A stretch of DNA of 64,000 bases from Typhlomys cinereus (Eukaryota; Chordata; Mammalia; Rodentia; Platacanthomyidae): the NCBI GenBank assembly GCA_023101885.1, contig JALPQD010000630.1:696068-760067 (forward strand), in the 5' to 3' direction. A program made the translations under genes and the position numbers. The notes under the pieces were generated by a model. That model had not been told where the DNA came from, did not search any database, and worked only from the letters and a program-made list of their open reading frames with translations. Shown one piece after another: positions 1 to 14,200 of this stretch. Position 1 is the first letter of the stretch. The number at the start of each line of letters is the position of its first letter.

Positions 1-136
1 CTGTGGAGGCATCTACCTCCTCTTTGCTTTATTCTGGCCATTTCCACCTGGCATTTTTATGTGGGATCTGAGATCTGAACTCGGGAACTTCTGTTTCCAA
101 GGCAGAGTCTTAAGCCCTGGCCATCTCTCCAGCCCT
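1..136 (-). repeat. B2-headed SINE, older form, cut by window edge
   Basis: Reverse-complement copy ending in the tRNA-like head (ctctccagccct). Shares ggcatttttatgtggga and gatctgaactcggg with the other copies listed here. Confidence 0.85.
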
Positions 137-1014
137 AATTAGGGGTCTTTTCTGATTTATTTTGGAGTCTGACCGCTCATCTTATTCCTTGAAGGTACTA
201 CCCCAGCTAGAAGCTTAGTAAGTTAAATAGTGCAGTATTTCTTCTAAACACCTATAGCGTCCTTCCATGTAAGGAACCTCCACAAGGCAGAGTATCGGGC
301 ATATTTTCCTGCTTAATTTGCCTCTGGTAAGGAATGCTTTAGTTGGTGGTGATTTGGGAGAGACTGAGGCAAGTGCAGGTCAGTACCTATCTCTCCTCAT
401 CATAAAAGCCAGTGAGGGTGATAGTGGTAGTGTTCTCTCTATCATAGGGGAGACACAAGCCTGCCTGGATGGAGAAACCTACAGTTTTCCAGAACTGTCC
501 ACTGCTGAGTGGGTTGGTTTAATTGTGGGACTCGGTATTATTTTCTGTGGACATAAGCCACATCCTACAGTACCAGTTTCTCAAAAAACAATGTTTTCTT
601 TTCCATCTCCTTAGATCTGCAGTGTGTGGGCAAGTGATGCTATTTATTCACTGTGCTCGAAATGCAGCACTCCTCAGAAATGAGCAGCGTCCTCCCTCAC
701 CATCCTCAGAGAAGCACTTCCAGGGCTAAACCCCACATCCAATCCGCAAACACCCAAACTCTCGGAGGCTCAAATGCCTTTTACAGATGGAGTAGCATTT
801 GCAAATTGCATCTACCCATCTTCTCTATACCTCAGCTCATCATTACATGACTTAGAATACCACTGTGAGGCTATGTGTATAGTTATTAAGCCTTATTGTT
901 CAGGGACTAGTGATAAGGAAAAAATGTTCAGGACAGTTACAATTGTTTCTCCTACATAGCTATGTGATAAGTCAGGCATATTCCTGCCATCCCCAGATTT
1001 TAAGTAGGATGCAA

Positions 1015-1240
1015 ACAAGAAGATTGCTGGGGCTCACTGGCTTCCAGCTTAGCTAAGACAGGAGCTCCGGGTTCAGGAGAGACACTGCCTCAGAGGAATA
1101 AGTGGAAGTGATGGACACCTGATACTCACTTCTAGCCTCCCTACACACAGGCACGAGCATCAGCCCATACATGTGCACATACAATCATGCAGATGCATGT
1201 GCACATATAAAAAATTAACAAAAATAAATCTTGAAAAAAT
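1015..1240 (+). repeat. B3-like SINE
   Basis: Contains the B3-type body (ggctcactggcttccagc, caggagctccgggttcag) and a CA/TG-rich tail before an A-rich end. Confidence 0.6.
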
Positions 1241-1269
1241 TTCATAGAACTCTTCTTTAAGACTTAACA

Positions 1270-1665
1270 TCCTTGCAGAAGAGGAGGTGGTAAGATTGTA
1301 AGAACCTAAAGATGGGAAGGTCTACTGTTAGACAAGACACTGCATTCAAGGCAGGGCTGCTGCATCCAGGAACTCACTGCAGTGAGACTTGTTTTTACCA
1401 GACCTGCATAAAGACTGACATACCAACATGCCCCCATAGACTAGGGAAGATTTCAGGAGAGATAACTACATGAAGTTGAAACCTTAGGGACTAAAGCTAG
1501 ATGAGAGAAGGGGAATGCCCTGGGGTCCATAGAAATGGACAGGCAGAAGGGTGAAAGAGAGTGGGATGGATTGATGAAAGCGGGGGATGGAAAGAGGGGA
1601 TAAGAATGGAGGCAGGGAGAAGTACTCAATATGCTTGTAAAACCAGGAAAAAAATTATTTAAAAA
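1270..1665 (+). mobile_element. L1 3' end fragment
   Basis: G-rich L1 3' UTR type sequence. Begins gaagaggaggtggtaagatt, shared with 7985, and ends in an A-rich tail near 1665. Confidence 0.6.
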
Positions 1666-1717
1666 AAGACTTAGCATCTTCACTTTAGAAACTTAGTGAT
1701 GGATAAAACCATGTTAC

Positions 1718-1835
1718 CATACAGCTATGCCAGAATACAGTCCCAGAAGAAGTCCATTCTGAAACTTGAGGATTCCATTGTCTTCATTGTGTTGTATGAA
1801 TTCCAAACATTCTTCAAATGTTCTGTAGATAAAGC
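1718..1835 (-). CDS. Adcy10: Adcy10 coding exon 29 (residues 1389-1427), last in window
   Basis: Encodes [18 protein letters not shown], then [19 protein letters not shown], with codon 1428 (Trp) split in phase 2 at donor GTAACA. The next expected segment (YARLQEWDNFYKF) was not found between 1 and 1717. Confidence 0.94.
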
Positions 1836-2867
1836 CTAAAAGAGAAAATAATAAGAGCATGACTGGCAAGAGAAGGGCATCTTCTGATCTCAGAGGGCCC
1901 CAAAGAATTTCCCACTACAGACAGAACAGTTTCTAAATATTCCATGAATCCAAAGAGGCCTGAGAATCACAGAATCCCATCACTGCGCTGGCCTGAGTCC
2001 TGGCTATACTGTGGACCATTAGAGATATAAACCCAATTCCTGATTAGACCAGGCAGGAGTACAATTTACGCCAACCTTTCCTAGCCCACCTGCAAAGAGT
2101 TAATCTTACAGTTGGGGACTTCTCTGTAGGTCCATCCATGGTTTCCTTATTAGTAGCAATATGCATTTCCCTTTTCAACATCACAGGTGTGGAAACCCCC
2201 CCCCCCCCCCCCCGCATTGGTCCCTCTGGGTTTAACATAAGGGCTCCCTACTTTGCATTATTCAAAGATTGCCGGGAAAGAGCCTGCTGTTCAAATCACC
2301 AGCAGCTACTAATGCCTAGAACTCATTAGGAGCAACCTACTCCTTGCAGGCACAAGCAACTTTTTGACACCACAACATCCATAAAGTTGTCCTCCATAAA
2401 GTTCCTGCCTAAGAGCCACACAACCAGGTTACAAAAAATTGAAAACAAACAAAAAGCCCTTGTATTTTAGTAAATTTAAGTTTGTGTTTGGCTACATTCA
2501 TAGCTACCCTCCACATGCAGCCTGGGGTCTATAGCTTAGACGTGCCTATAAGCAAGAAGTCTTTACATATATCCTGCAAAGATTAAATACTCCTAGCGAG
2601 AAGCACGTCATCAAATGCTGGTGACTACCACCTGTGAGTAAGCCGATCTGACAGTTCAGCTGACAGCTTCGACCTGAGAGGTTTCTCCAGATTTAATTAT
2701 CGCTGCTCCCTGAGCAGCTCTTCACATCATATCACCAGGTTGTTTTCTTCTCTCAACACTGGAGGCCTCAACACCCTGAAAGCTGCCTCATTATATCAGA
2801 ACAGGGGCTACACCCCCCAATTTCTTTTTTAAAAAGGATTATTATTTTTGCATATGTTGCCTATGTG

Positions 2868-2917
<50 letters not shown>

Positions 2918-5250
2918 TCTATATGTATCAGAGGGCACTGTGTGTCCCTGTGAAGGCCCAAGAGTGACTTCAGGAATCATCTGGATTGCTTCTGCCTCCT
3001 CTTTACTTTGCTCCAGGGTTTCCCAGGCTCTGTCTTCCAGGTCTGGAAGTATGGTGACTAACATTTCTGTCTGGCATTTTTATTTGAGATCTGGGATTCA
3101 AACTTAAGACCTTCTGCTTGTGAGGCAGAGGCTTAACTCTTGAGCCATCACCCCAATTTCTTTTAATCTCTATGGCCACGCCTACCAGAATACAGCATGA
3201 TGTCCAAGCAGACAAAATAGAAATACGCCTTGCTAATGATGTGCTCTTCCGTCACAGAAAGATCCCACAGCCATTCCAGCACCTGGATCAAATGCTTGTA
3301 TCTGAGGAACAGAACTCAGGGTGGGATGAGAAAGCAGTGGAAAGGGAATGATGAAGTTCAGTCCTGGCCTAGTCTCTTTTCAGATCAGAACGAGGATTGG
3401 CAGTTTTCACAGAAATGTTCATACTAATGTAAAAAAAAAAAAATAGTATATCCACAGGAAAAGGTAATGGTTATCGTACGGTAAACTGTTCTTCCTTTTC
3501 CTGTGCTATGACCAGGGTAAAATGAGCCCAGAACACCTCAATAACATAGGCTACCTGTGCCAGAGTAATGCTCAGTGAATAAAATGCTTGCTGCGCAATC
3601 ATGACAATTTGAGTTTGGATATCCAGCATCCACAACAAAAGCTGGGCATGGAGGCATAGGGTCTTGCCCTGGGGACAGATACAGGATGATCCTCAGGGCC
3701 TGCAGGTTCAACCAGCTTCATCCGTTGGTGAGCTACAGGTTCAGTGAGGCCATGTCTCAAAAACAAGATGGACTGACACAGAAAAACATCCCTAGTGTTA
3801 ACCTCTGACCTCCACACATCCATGCACAGGCAAATGCACCTGCCAACACATGCACGGGCATACGCACACAAAAAGAAAATTATCACTTCCTAATTGGAAA
3901 ATTTAAGTCACATACCTGTTTTTCAAGAGGAGGGATTTGCTCAGTCTGCAGAGAACCATACGGTATTTGTGGGGATTCCGAAGAAGTGACCAGATCCTGT
4001 GGGCTCGGGTGCCTGGAACAAAGCAGCCGTGGTGTGCCTGGGGCATGAGTTGTGCCTTCCTCCCTTTCTCGCCCCATCAACCCTTACCTAACTCAATGGC
4101 CAAGTCCAGATGACCTGTTAAGAACTTGATGTAGCCCAGTGTGTCGGCCACGTACGCCATGATTTCTATGGCCTCGCCTTTGATGGTCAGGTTTGAGATC
4201 TGCTCCACAGCCATGATTTCATATTTGAACCACACATCCTGGTAGTCATCCAGGTGGCGGTACAGCGAATAGTCCAGGAGAGACTTAATGATCTGAAATG
4301 ATAGAAGAAAGGGGCAAAACTGAGGTGGACCCCAAAACGATAGCCCCGATACGCTCCTGCCAGAAAGTATCACTTATTAAACTTGGAATGGAGGTAGTTA
4401 TTGGACCACAGCCACGGGCTTAGATGCAGAATTCAAACCGAGTTTCTATTTATTGGGTCTTCCAGGAAAAGTTTCATGTTCCTATTAAAAATAGTCCTTA
4501 AATGAAATACAAACAGTTTATTTAGCTTCTACGAAAAATAAAAGTAGTATCTTACATAAGTGCATGTATGATTGCATAGTGCAGTTTGACTGAAGGTATG
4601 CATTCAAATCTAATAATATAAATTGCTGGTGTAGAAAAGGACATGTGGGGGCGGGAGAGAGACCTTTTTTTGTATTTGTAGTATAGCAAAAAAAAAAAAG
4701 GAAAATTAGTTTGCTTAATAAAAATTTTTGAAAAGACTAATTTAAAATCTAGTTAGAGGGCTGGAGAGGTGTCTCAGGGGTTAAGCCTCTGCCTTGCAGG
4801 CGGAAGGTCCTGAGTTCGGATCCCAGATCCCACGTATAGACGCCAGGCAGAAGCGGGGGCAGCCTGCGCTTCTGGTCCTGGTAGGGCGGAGCCTGTGAAT
4901 CCTGGGGCAGAAGGATTGATGGAGGCATCCATGGTGGTTCCCGATTCGTCCGTGGTTCTACACACACACACATACACACATGTGCGCGCACATACATACG
5001 CACACACGCACAATTGAATAAAAAAAAAAAAAAAACCTAATTAGAGGGGGCTGGAGAGGTGGCGCAGGGGTTAAGCCTCTGCCTTGCAGGAGGAAGGTCC
5101 TGAGTTCGGATCCTAGACCCTACGTATAGATGCCGGGCGGAAGCCGGGGCGGCCTGCATTTCTGGTCCTGGTAGGGCGGAGCCTGCGAATCCCGGGGCAG
5201 AGTAAACAAGGAGGAGGCGATCCATGGTGGTTCCCAAATTCGTCCATGGT

Positions 5251-5290
<40 letters not shown>

Positions 5291-8200
5291 CGCGCGCACA
5301 TACATGCACAATTGAATAAATAATAAATAATAAAAAAAATTTTAAAAAGCCTAATTGGAGATTTAATTGGCTCTTTTAAAATTAATCTTTAAATATTTAT
5401 TTATTTGATTGATTGACTGAGAGAGAGAGAGGAATGCAAGCAGGCTGTACGTGTGGAGGTGACAACTTTCAGCAGTGGTTCTCTTTTGTCAACATGTGGA
5501 CTCTGGGGATTGAATTTAGGTGCCTTGACCTGGCATCTCACTGGTTAACCTAAACAATTCTTTAAAACTATATATATTACATATAAATATATAACTAAAA
5601 GTATAAGAATATTATATGTAATAAATAATATATAATGTATAAATAGTACATATATATACATATATATACACATGTGCAAACTACTTTGAAAAATACTGAT
5701 AGGAAACATATGGGCTTTAATGTATTCGGTGTTGGGGTAACTGCATAGGGAAGACGACTTAGGATAGGGACTTTCCTCCTCAACCCCCAATTCCTTTATG
5801 GGGTAGAACATGCTTCAGGGAATGTTTGCAGAAAGGATGGAGCGTGCATGACGGAGAGAGAACTGTTGGATAACTGAAAAGCCTGTGGCTATGGTGACCT
5901 TCCAACTTCCTGGATATGGACCATGAAAATAGAACCCAAGAGCTTCGGTTTCTGGGTAAAACATACAGCTCAAAGAACTTGTGATTTCCGCCGGTGACAC
6001 TGTGGCTGGGTGGAGTCTGGAAGTTGTCTCTTAGGGCTCCTTCTGGTCTTTTGGTTACCCTACCCTGACTGTCTCATCTGCTTTGAGTACTGGGTGGGGA
6101 TGGGGGTCACTTCCTCTGCTCTTCTGGCCTTAGTCTCAGTCGTCTTTTTGAGAAAAAAAAAGCTTATTTATTTATTTAGAGGGGAGAGAGAGGTGAGACA
6201 GAGAGAATGAATGCATGCATGCATGCTATTGCAGCCTTTCAGGATGTTGCCGATAAATTTATGCCCAAAGAGCTCAGAGGAACAAGGGGCTTTTATTCTT
6301 GCTCTTAGTCCAGTGTGGCAGGAGTGCTCACACCGACACCAGGAACTGAGGGAACTGGCCACACCCTATCCACAGGAATTGCTGAGGGACAAACTATACT
6401 TGCCAGACTACCAGTCTGCTCAGATATGCCGAAGAATGCCAAAGAACTGAACCAGCTCCCTCCGTCTTATCCCGCTGTTCAGGGAATGGTCCCACCAACC
6501 ATCTAGTAATAATCAGGTAATCTGCAGGCTTGCTCAGAGCCTACCTTAATTACTAATTCTTCACAGATGTGCCCAAAATTCAGTCTTCAAATGTCAGGTT
6601 GACACTTACATGTCTGATTTAGCACCCATGCCAAGGCTCATGGTGGAGGGCAGAGGACAACTTTCAGAAATCATTCTTACCATCTACTACAGGACTTCCA
6701 GGAATCACACTCAGGTTACCACTTCTGCTCTGAGAACAGGATCCTTACCCATGGCTGACCTAGTCCTGGTCACCTTGGTGACAAATGACTTGATTCACTT
6801 TCCAGTTGAACTTGTCTTGTAATCTCAGTGTCACCACCGTTTGGGAAAGAATGTCCAAAATGTGGAGGGATAAAACAATCCATTTGATAAATCTTTGCTG
6901 AACACCCGCTGTGATTCAGGCACTTTTCTAAACACGTAGGACTCGAAAAAGACAGCGACTCAAGATGCTCTCACAGCCTCTAAGAGAGACAGACTATATT
7001 TACAAAGGAACAAACAAGAAAATGCCAAATGGCAAGAGAACCGCTTAAAATAGCAAGATGGGTAAGAAAGTGATTGGATGATGCTTTAAAAGAGATAAAG
7101 TGAATCTAGTGGCAACAAGCACTTGAAATCCCAACTACTTAAGGAGGAATGTGAGTTCGTGTGCACCTGGGCAACTTAGTGAGACACTGTCTCAAGATCA
7201 AAAAGGGCTAAGCATATAGATCAGCGGTAGAATACTTGTCTCATGTGGACAGAACCCTAGCTTCCATCACTAGTATATGCAGAAAAAAATAACGAGGTAG
7301 TCAAGAAGGACTCACTGAGGAGGTGACCTTCAAGCTTGTGAGGGTCATCAGGAATAACCACTCCAGACACAGGAAGCATCTAACATAAAGAAGTGGATGA
7401 ACTTTTATGTTTGAGGAATCAAAACAGAACCAACAGGCCTGGCCCAGGAAGACAGAAGAAGACCGGAAATGAGTGTGAACTCAAACCTGATGACCCCCTA
7501 AAGAAAACCAGCCAGCCAGGGATGTCACACCAAATGAATTTCAATTCCATTTGGCTTTGCCTAGGTTTCCCACTTCCCTCCCCCAAAACAAGATATAGAT
7601 ATTTAAAGAGCATCCACCAGGAGCATGCCCTACCTGGAAGTCATTGCGAGTTTCCAAGGCAGCGTTCATTTGCATCATAACCGCCAGGTGACTGTAATAC
7701 TTATAGTGGAAAAAGAAGTTTAAACTATAGATCTTCCACAGCAAGGAGAAGCAGGAGATTTGGAGGAAAAGTTGTGCCAGTTTCTTCTTTCTAGGAGGTA
7801 AAGTAAAAGCATAGAGTTTAGAAGACATCCAATACCCATCAGGATGGAGCTAAGAGCGGTACAGGAGCAGCAAAACTGAAAAAAAAAATCAATAAACCAT
7901 AATTCAGAACATCAGAGACTCATATCAACTACCTAGAACCAGGCCAGCTTAATGTCTCCCCATTCTAAAGCTCAGGGAACTTTGCGGAAGAGGGGGCAGT
8001 AAGATTGTAAGAGCCTAAAGATGGGGCGTAACAACGATATGCAAGATACTCCACATAAGTTAGGGTCAAAGTAGTCATAATAGGACTTTGCATGACCTGT
8101 GCAATGGCCAACATATCATTGACCCTTCAAAGTCTAGCATAGATCACAGGCACTAGGATCCTTAGAGGCAAGGGATTAACAGCCACAATAGTGTTCCTCT

Positions 8201-11200
8201 GCTAAAGGGGAATGCACAAAAAAAGAGCTCTAGGCAATGCTATTGAGTCCTTACACCTCATCAGAGAAGACCCAGATGGAAGCTTGACATGCACACTAAA
8301 GGATGCTCCAGGTATTGTGGGGGAGGGGGCACTGGGATAAAGGGAGGAGGGGAAGGAAGGGAAAAAGGGGGGAGGGAGCAAGGGGATCCAGGGAGGGGTG
8401 GAGGGAGGAAGGTGAATGGGGTACCTATCAAGTTTGTATGAGTGGAAAAAATAGAAAGAATTTAGAAGGCACGGGACATCATCACATGCAGAGCAGTGCA
8501 GCTTCGGTGCCTGTGGCAGTCAAGCCTGACTCGGATTGGTGGCCTGTCTGCATAACTGAGAAGCAGGTTCATTTGTAGGAATTTTATCCCTTGTGAAATG
8601 AGGACCATCAGCCTAACCTCGTGATATATGACTAAGAGAACTTAGGCAAAGCACTTGTTCTGTGTCAGGTAACTTGCTAATTTTTTTGAAATTTATTTAA
8701 TTATTTTTGCGTGTGTATGTGTCAGAGGGCATTGTTTGTCTCTGTGGAGGACCAGGGGTGACTTCAGGAATCATCCTGGATTGCTCCTACCTCCTTTTTG
8801 CTTCGCTCTGGGATTTCCCGAGCTCTGTCCACCAGGGCCAGAAAAGCACAGGCTGCTGTTTCCTCCTGGCATTTTTATTTTTTGTATTTTTTATTATTTT
8901 TTTAATATTTCTTTTATTTATTTATTTATTTATTATTTATTTATTTATTTATTTATTTATTCATTCATTCATTCATTCAATTGTGCGTGTGTGTGCATGT
9001 GTGTATGTATGTGTGTGTGTAGAACCACCATCATGGACCGCCTCCACCTCCTCCTTGTTTACTCTGCCCCGGGATTTACAGGCTCTACCCTACCAGGACC
9101 AGAAACGCAGGCCACCCCAGCTTCCGCCTGGCGTCTATATGTGGGGTCTAGGATCCGAACTCAGGACCTTCTGCCTGCAAGGCAGAGGCTTAACCCCTGA
9201 GCCACCTCTCCAGCCCCCCCTGGCATTTTTATGAGTGACTTGGGATCTGAACTCAGGACCTTCTGTTTGCCAGGGCAGTGTCTTAAACCCTGAGCCATCT
9301 CTCTAGCCCTAACTTGCTAATTAAATGAAGCTATTTAATCTGTCACACTTTGCCTGGATGTTGCCAATAAGTTCACCACAAAATGACTTTATGGGAACCA
9401 AGGGGGTTTTATTCTGGCTTATAATTGTCCGGTTATACTCCTTAGTGCAGCTTGGCGGGACAGCTCATAGCTCACAGCAGTGGGCTTGTTCTCATGGAAT
9501 TCACTAGTTTCACCAGCTTCTCCCTTCTCCTAGGGAATAGTCCCACCCACCATGAGGCTAATGGGGCCAGGGTCTTCCTCATCCATTAGACAATCTCCTG
9601 CAGGTTGGCTTAGGACTCATCTAACTATCAGTTTTTTACAGATGTGCTCAGTCTGCAGTGATCAAGTTGACACCTGTCTCTAACTATCACAATATCGTTC
9701 ATTGAATTTGAGTCTGGTGGCAATCCTATAGGAAAGGATAAATTTCCCATTTCACATAAGTGACACTCAGGTTAGGTAACTTTAGGTAACTAGTTCGAAG
9801 CCACATAGCCAGGTGGCACAGCATTCAAGCCCAGTCCCCCTCCAGCTCCACTAGTCTCCTGCATCATTTCTTCTACTGTACAATGTCATTAGGAGCTATG
9901 TCTCTGCTTAAGAGAGAGGAATGAACAATTAAACCTAGACATCCTGTGCTATATCTGACAACTCTCTGTAACCCAAAGGCTACTTCCTTCTTGCTTCTAG
10001 AGACATAAGTGCTAATTTCCCACTGTTGCAATTATCCTGCATTGTTGCTAATAAATTCACCATCAAATAAGAGAACAAGGGGTTCATTCTCTTATGATAG
10101 TCCAGTTACAGCACTTAGTCCAGCTTGGCAGGAAAGCCCACTGTAACAACAAGGGTCGAGGGAACTGGCCACACTATCTCCATGTAATCGCTGAGAGATG
10201 TAATCCTTATTTGCCAGACTAGCATATCTAGCCCAAGTATACAGAAGGATGCCAACTTTTTCAACCAGCTTTTTGTATTTTATTCACCTGTCCAAGGCTT
10301 AGTCCCACCCACCATGGGCTGGGCTTAACTCCACTACTAATTATCTTCAGATGTGCTCAGAGTTGATACCTGTACCTAACTATGACACCCACCCTGTCTC
10401 CTGTTGACAACAAGTGTTCCCAGGAGCCCACCTCCAATCTCCAAAGAAACTGAACACCATCTCACTTCTACCCTAGAACTGACCCCTCCCCCATTTACAA
10501 GAACATGCTCGGAAGTTAAGAAGTCAGTGGCAGCAGCTTCTCAGAGGAGGAGAGATCTGCATACAAGGAAAAACTGCTGGATATCACTACCGGTCTCTTG
10601 CAAAAGGAAGACATTCTCTGTCTTACAGACAGGTGGAATACTTTTCAAAACATTATAAAAATTTCAAATATACAAATGGCAGCAAAGATTCATGCATTCA
10701 ACACCTGGCATCAACAACCAACTCTGTGTGTGTGTGTGTGTGTGTGTGTGAAATAGGATAAAATATTAATTAAGCTCTCTACTATAGGAAGCCTGTCTTA
10801 GCCCTCCCCCCTTCCACTGGTACTGAAATAAGAGGTTGCTATGAGAAAACTCACAAAGGACAAAAATCCAAGGCTTTTCTGCCCTTGAGAAACATCAGTT
10901 CTTATGGTGTCTGATCGCCTCAGTACCTGTTCCTGTTTCCCTTTCTTAGTAAATAGAATAGATAGCTCTCTAGAATACTGTCGCATTCCTTAGGTAGATC
11001 ATTCTCAGAAAGGACTCCCCTTCTCCCTTTGTTTTGACAAGACGTGTATATAATGTGTATATCCCATCTTTCAGGGATTCTGGTTCATTGTTATTTTTTG
11101 ACCAGTGAGCTGGAGCCTTCTGGCCAGAGTAATAAATCGGCTTTTTGGTTGACTTTTGTATCTGGAGTTTTGTTCCTGACAGGCAGTCACTCCACAACGG

Positions 11201-14200
11201 ATGTGTGTTGTGTGTCCATTCATCCGTGTGTATCAGAGGGCATTGTGTGTACCCCTGTGGAGGCTTGAGGGTGATTTCAGGAGTCATTTTGGATTGTTCT
11301 ACCTTCTCTTTGCTTTGCTCTGGGGTTTCCCAGGTTCTACCTTCCAGGGCCAAAAGTACAGGTCACTGCCATTTCCATCCAACATTTTGATGTGGGATTT
11401 GGGATCTAAATTCAGGTCCTTCTGCTTGTGCAGTAAAGGCTTAACCTTTAAGCTTTCTCTCCACCCTAGCAATCAGTGTTCTCATTCCTTTACTTTTCTA
11501 TCCATTGCTTTTCTCCACTGAAGTCCTTTTTTTTTTTTTTAAATCAGGATCTCACTTCAAGCCTCTGGTTATTCAGGATCTCAATGTGTAGACCAGGCTG
11601 GCTTCAAGCTTACGACTCTCTTTCTGCCTCTACTTCTCAAATGTGACATTACATACACACAGAGGAATGTGCCACTATGCCCAGCTCAATCATTGCCTTT
11701 TATAGCTCCTAAATAAAATTTAGAGACAGCAAAATAAACAGTTCTTGACTATAATTTTAACTCAAAGACACACTCCTGTGTAACTGAATCCTTATCACGT
11801 CTGCTTGCGGATACATTAGGTGAGTGGGTCAGAACTAGCGCTCACTTTGCAAAGGAGTCTAGTATGTTCTGGCTCTCTGAATTCCCTTTGGTAAAATCAG
11901 CCTGTGGCAGATTCTGGGTACCCCCACTGGGGCTAGGAAGGCCTTCCTCCACCTGCCTTCTCCCCTTCAAGGAGTGGTCGGACCAACAGAGATCCTGTGC
12001 CACTGGAGGACCAGGCTGGAAGGCTCGCACTGTGTGCAGATCTTTCTCCCTAGGGAGCAGGAGACCACCAAGCTCGCCCTGCTCCTTTCCTTACCCTGGA
12101 GGCGGGGTCCCTCGGGCAAGCCGATTCAGGAAATAAAAGTGTCTGCTTTTCTCAATGTACATTTGGAAAAACAGGGACGTTAAGTTGGAAGGAAAAATTC
12201 GTCGCAGAAGCTTCAGCGCCTTCCTCAGCATTTTCTTGGCAAGCACCATTTGGCCCATGTTGAAACAGACCTGTGGGGAAAAGGGAGCAAGAGAGGAAGA
12301 GAGGAAAAGAGGAAGAGCAACGCTTTCAGACCGAGTCAGTGCGTTCCAGTGACACACTCTACAGTGTTCTTTCTTAATTCTTCTTTCTATAAGCTGATCT
12401 GTTCTATGCCCCCTCCCAAAAGAACCTCCATGTACGCCGGCAAAATAATAGATGTCTATTGAATATATGCATACAGGAAGGTTGAAGAGCGAGATTTAGC
12501 ATCTTAGGTGTGCTTACTGATTCATACCTGTTTTTACAAAAACACTTCATAAAGATATCAGCCTAGAGGGCACTGAGGTCTTTTTGCTTGCTGGCAAGTG
12601 ATAGGAGGATGTATCGAGCCCAGGGACTTCCAGAATCTTGGGCAGGAGATGGGAGCAGGAAGTACAATAGGTAAGACTGACTTTTATTCCTCTGTGGAAA
12701 GGCCCAAGACAAGGAGCAAATTCTAGGCCTTGGTGGTTTCTTACCTGCTCTTGGTTTCTTACCCAGCCCTAGTGGCTTACCTGGCCTTTGAGGCTGTAAA
12801 AGGTGGCATATTCAAACAGCTGACTGGAAGAGTTTTCATGCAGAAGATTTTTCAGCAACCGTTCTCCCTCGGTCAAATACATGTAAGCCTGCAGCCAGCA
12901 TAGGAAATAGAAAAGCTGTAGGACTTAGACCCTGGAGGGGCTGTTGCCCCAGTAGCAGCTGAAGAAAGGGAAGCAAGGGCCACTCGGGCCTCATGTTCAT
13001 CCCTGACCCAGTCCCCCTGACTAGAACAGGCTTCTAACCTAGACAGGAACTCCACGGGTAAAGCCTCTGTCTTCACGATCACTCATTCAAGAGGATGAGT
13101 CTAGAGATTCTACCTTTCCCACTCTAAGGGAAAGGGCCTTTATCTGAATCCCCCAGAACAATCTCCTCCTCACAGTGATTCCATCCCCAAACCTCCTCCC
13201 TCCTCCTCCTCTTCCTTCTCCTCCCTCCTCTATCAGGATTGAAAGATGGGGAGAAATAAGAACACCATCGGGTGTGTTGTTGGAACGCACTGACTTGGTC
13301 TGAAAGTGTTGTGCTTTCTCTTCTCTGTCCCTTTTCCCCACAGATGGTGTTTGCCAAGAAAATGCTGAGGAGGCCCTGAAGCTCCTCTGCGGGATGTTTC
13401 CTCACGCCATCCCTGGTTTTCCGAATGTACACAGAAAGAGGGGCAGCGTGAAAAGACAGAGAGTCCTGACCTGCCTCTCCTACTCACGGGGTCCAGAAAC
13501 TGCAGACCCCACTGATAAAGCCAAATTTACCTACTGAGTCCATACATGCGTTCCTATAGACATCTCAGCCAGAGATGTCAACCTTGAATCACTTTTATTC
13601 CTAAATTCAAGCAATACACATAAATTCACCCTACAATTTTGTTTACAAAAAATATTCTTTAATCTTGTAAATTACACTCTAAACCATACATCTTAGAAAG
13701 CTACTCAATCATATGTATGTGTGTGTGTGTCCATTAAGACGACAGTAAGATATGACTCTTGCTTAAGTATATCTTATTTTTTCCCTGAGCATCTCTCTTT
13801 CTTTTAATTCTTATGATTAAGGTCTATGTAAAAAAATCTTTTAATAAATTCCAGCTCTGCTTCATACTTGCTCTTCCTAAAACTCAAATCATATTTGTCT
13901 AAATGCAGGTCCTCCAGGGAAAAGACGATTTTTCAGTAGGGAGGCCTGGCTCGGCCCTGCCACCTTGGCCATTATTCCAACAACAGACCACCGTCTCTGA
14001 CGTCTCCCCACACAGTGTGAAAAGTCTCTACTTTCAGAGAGGGTAACTTCTTTTGGTATCACAACCTTTGGGAGGTAGAAGAAGGGGAAGCCTCGGGCAG
14101 CTTTCCCACTTCATCTGTAGCCTCCCACGGCATCATGGGACACAGGAGCATCAAGACAAGACACAGTCAAGTCTGTGCAGCCCACGAGCATGTGTGGGAG

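Noticed and set aside
1..1717. Further Adcy10 exons after exon 29
   Set aside because: I searched for the YARLQEWDNFYKF segment and what follows on the minus strand and found none; the rest of the gene is presumably beyond the window.
3883..4080. Longer open frame overlapping exon 27 in another phase
   Set aside because: It has no similarity to sAC; the phase-matched frame reads [20 protein letters not shown], which fits the family.
8690..9310. Open frames of 154-175 codons
   Set aside because: They lie wholly within two nested SINEs.
13124..13487. Possible separate minus-strand gene overlapping the exon-24-like copy
   Set aside because: The frames run antisense to a recognisable pseudo-exon and through GA-rich sequence, with no homology of their own.
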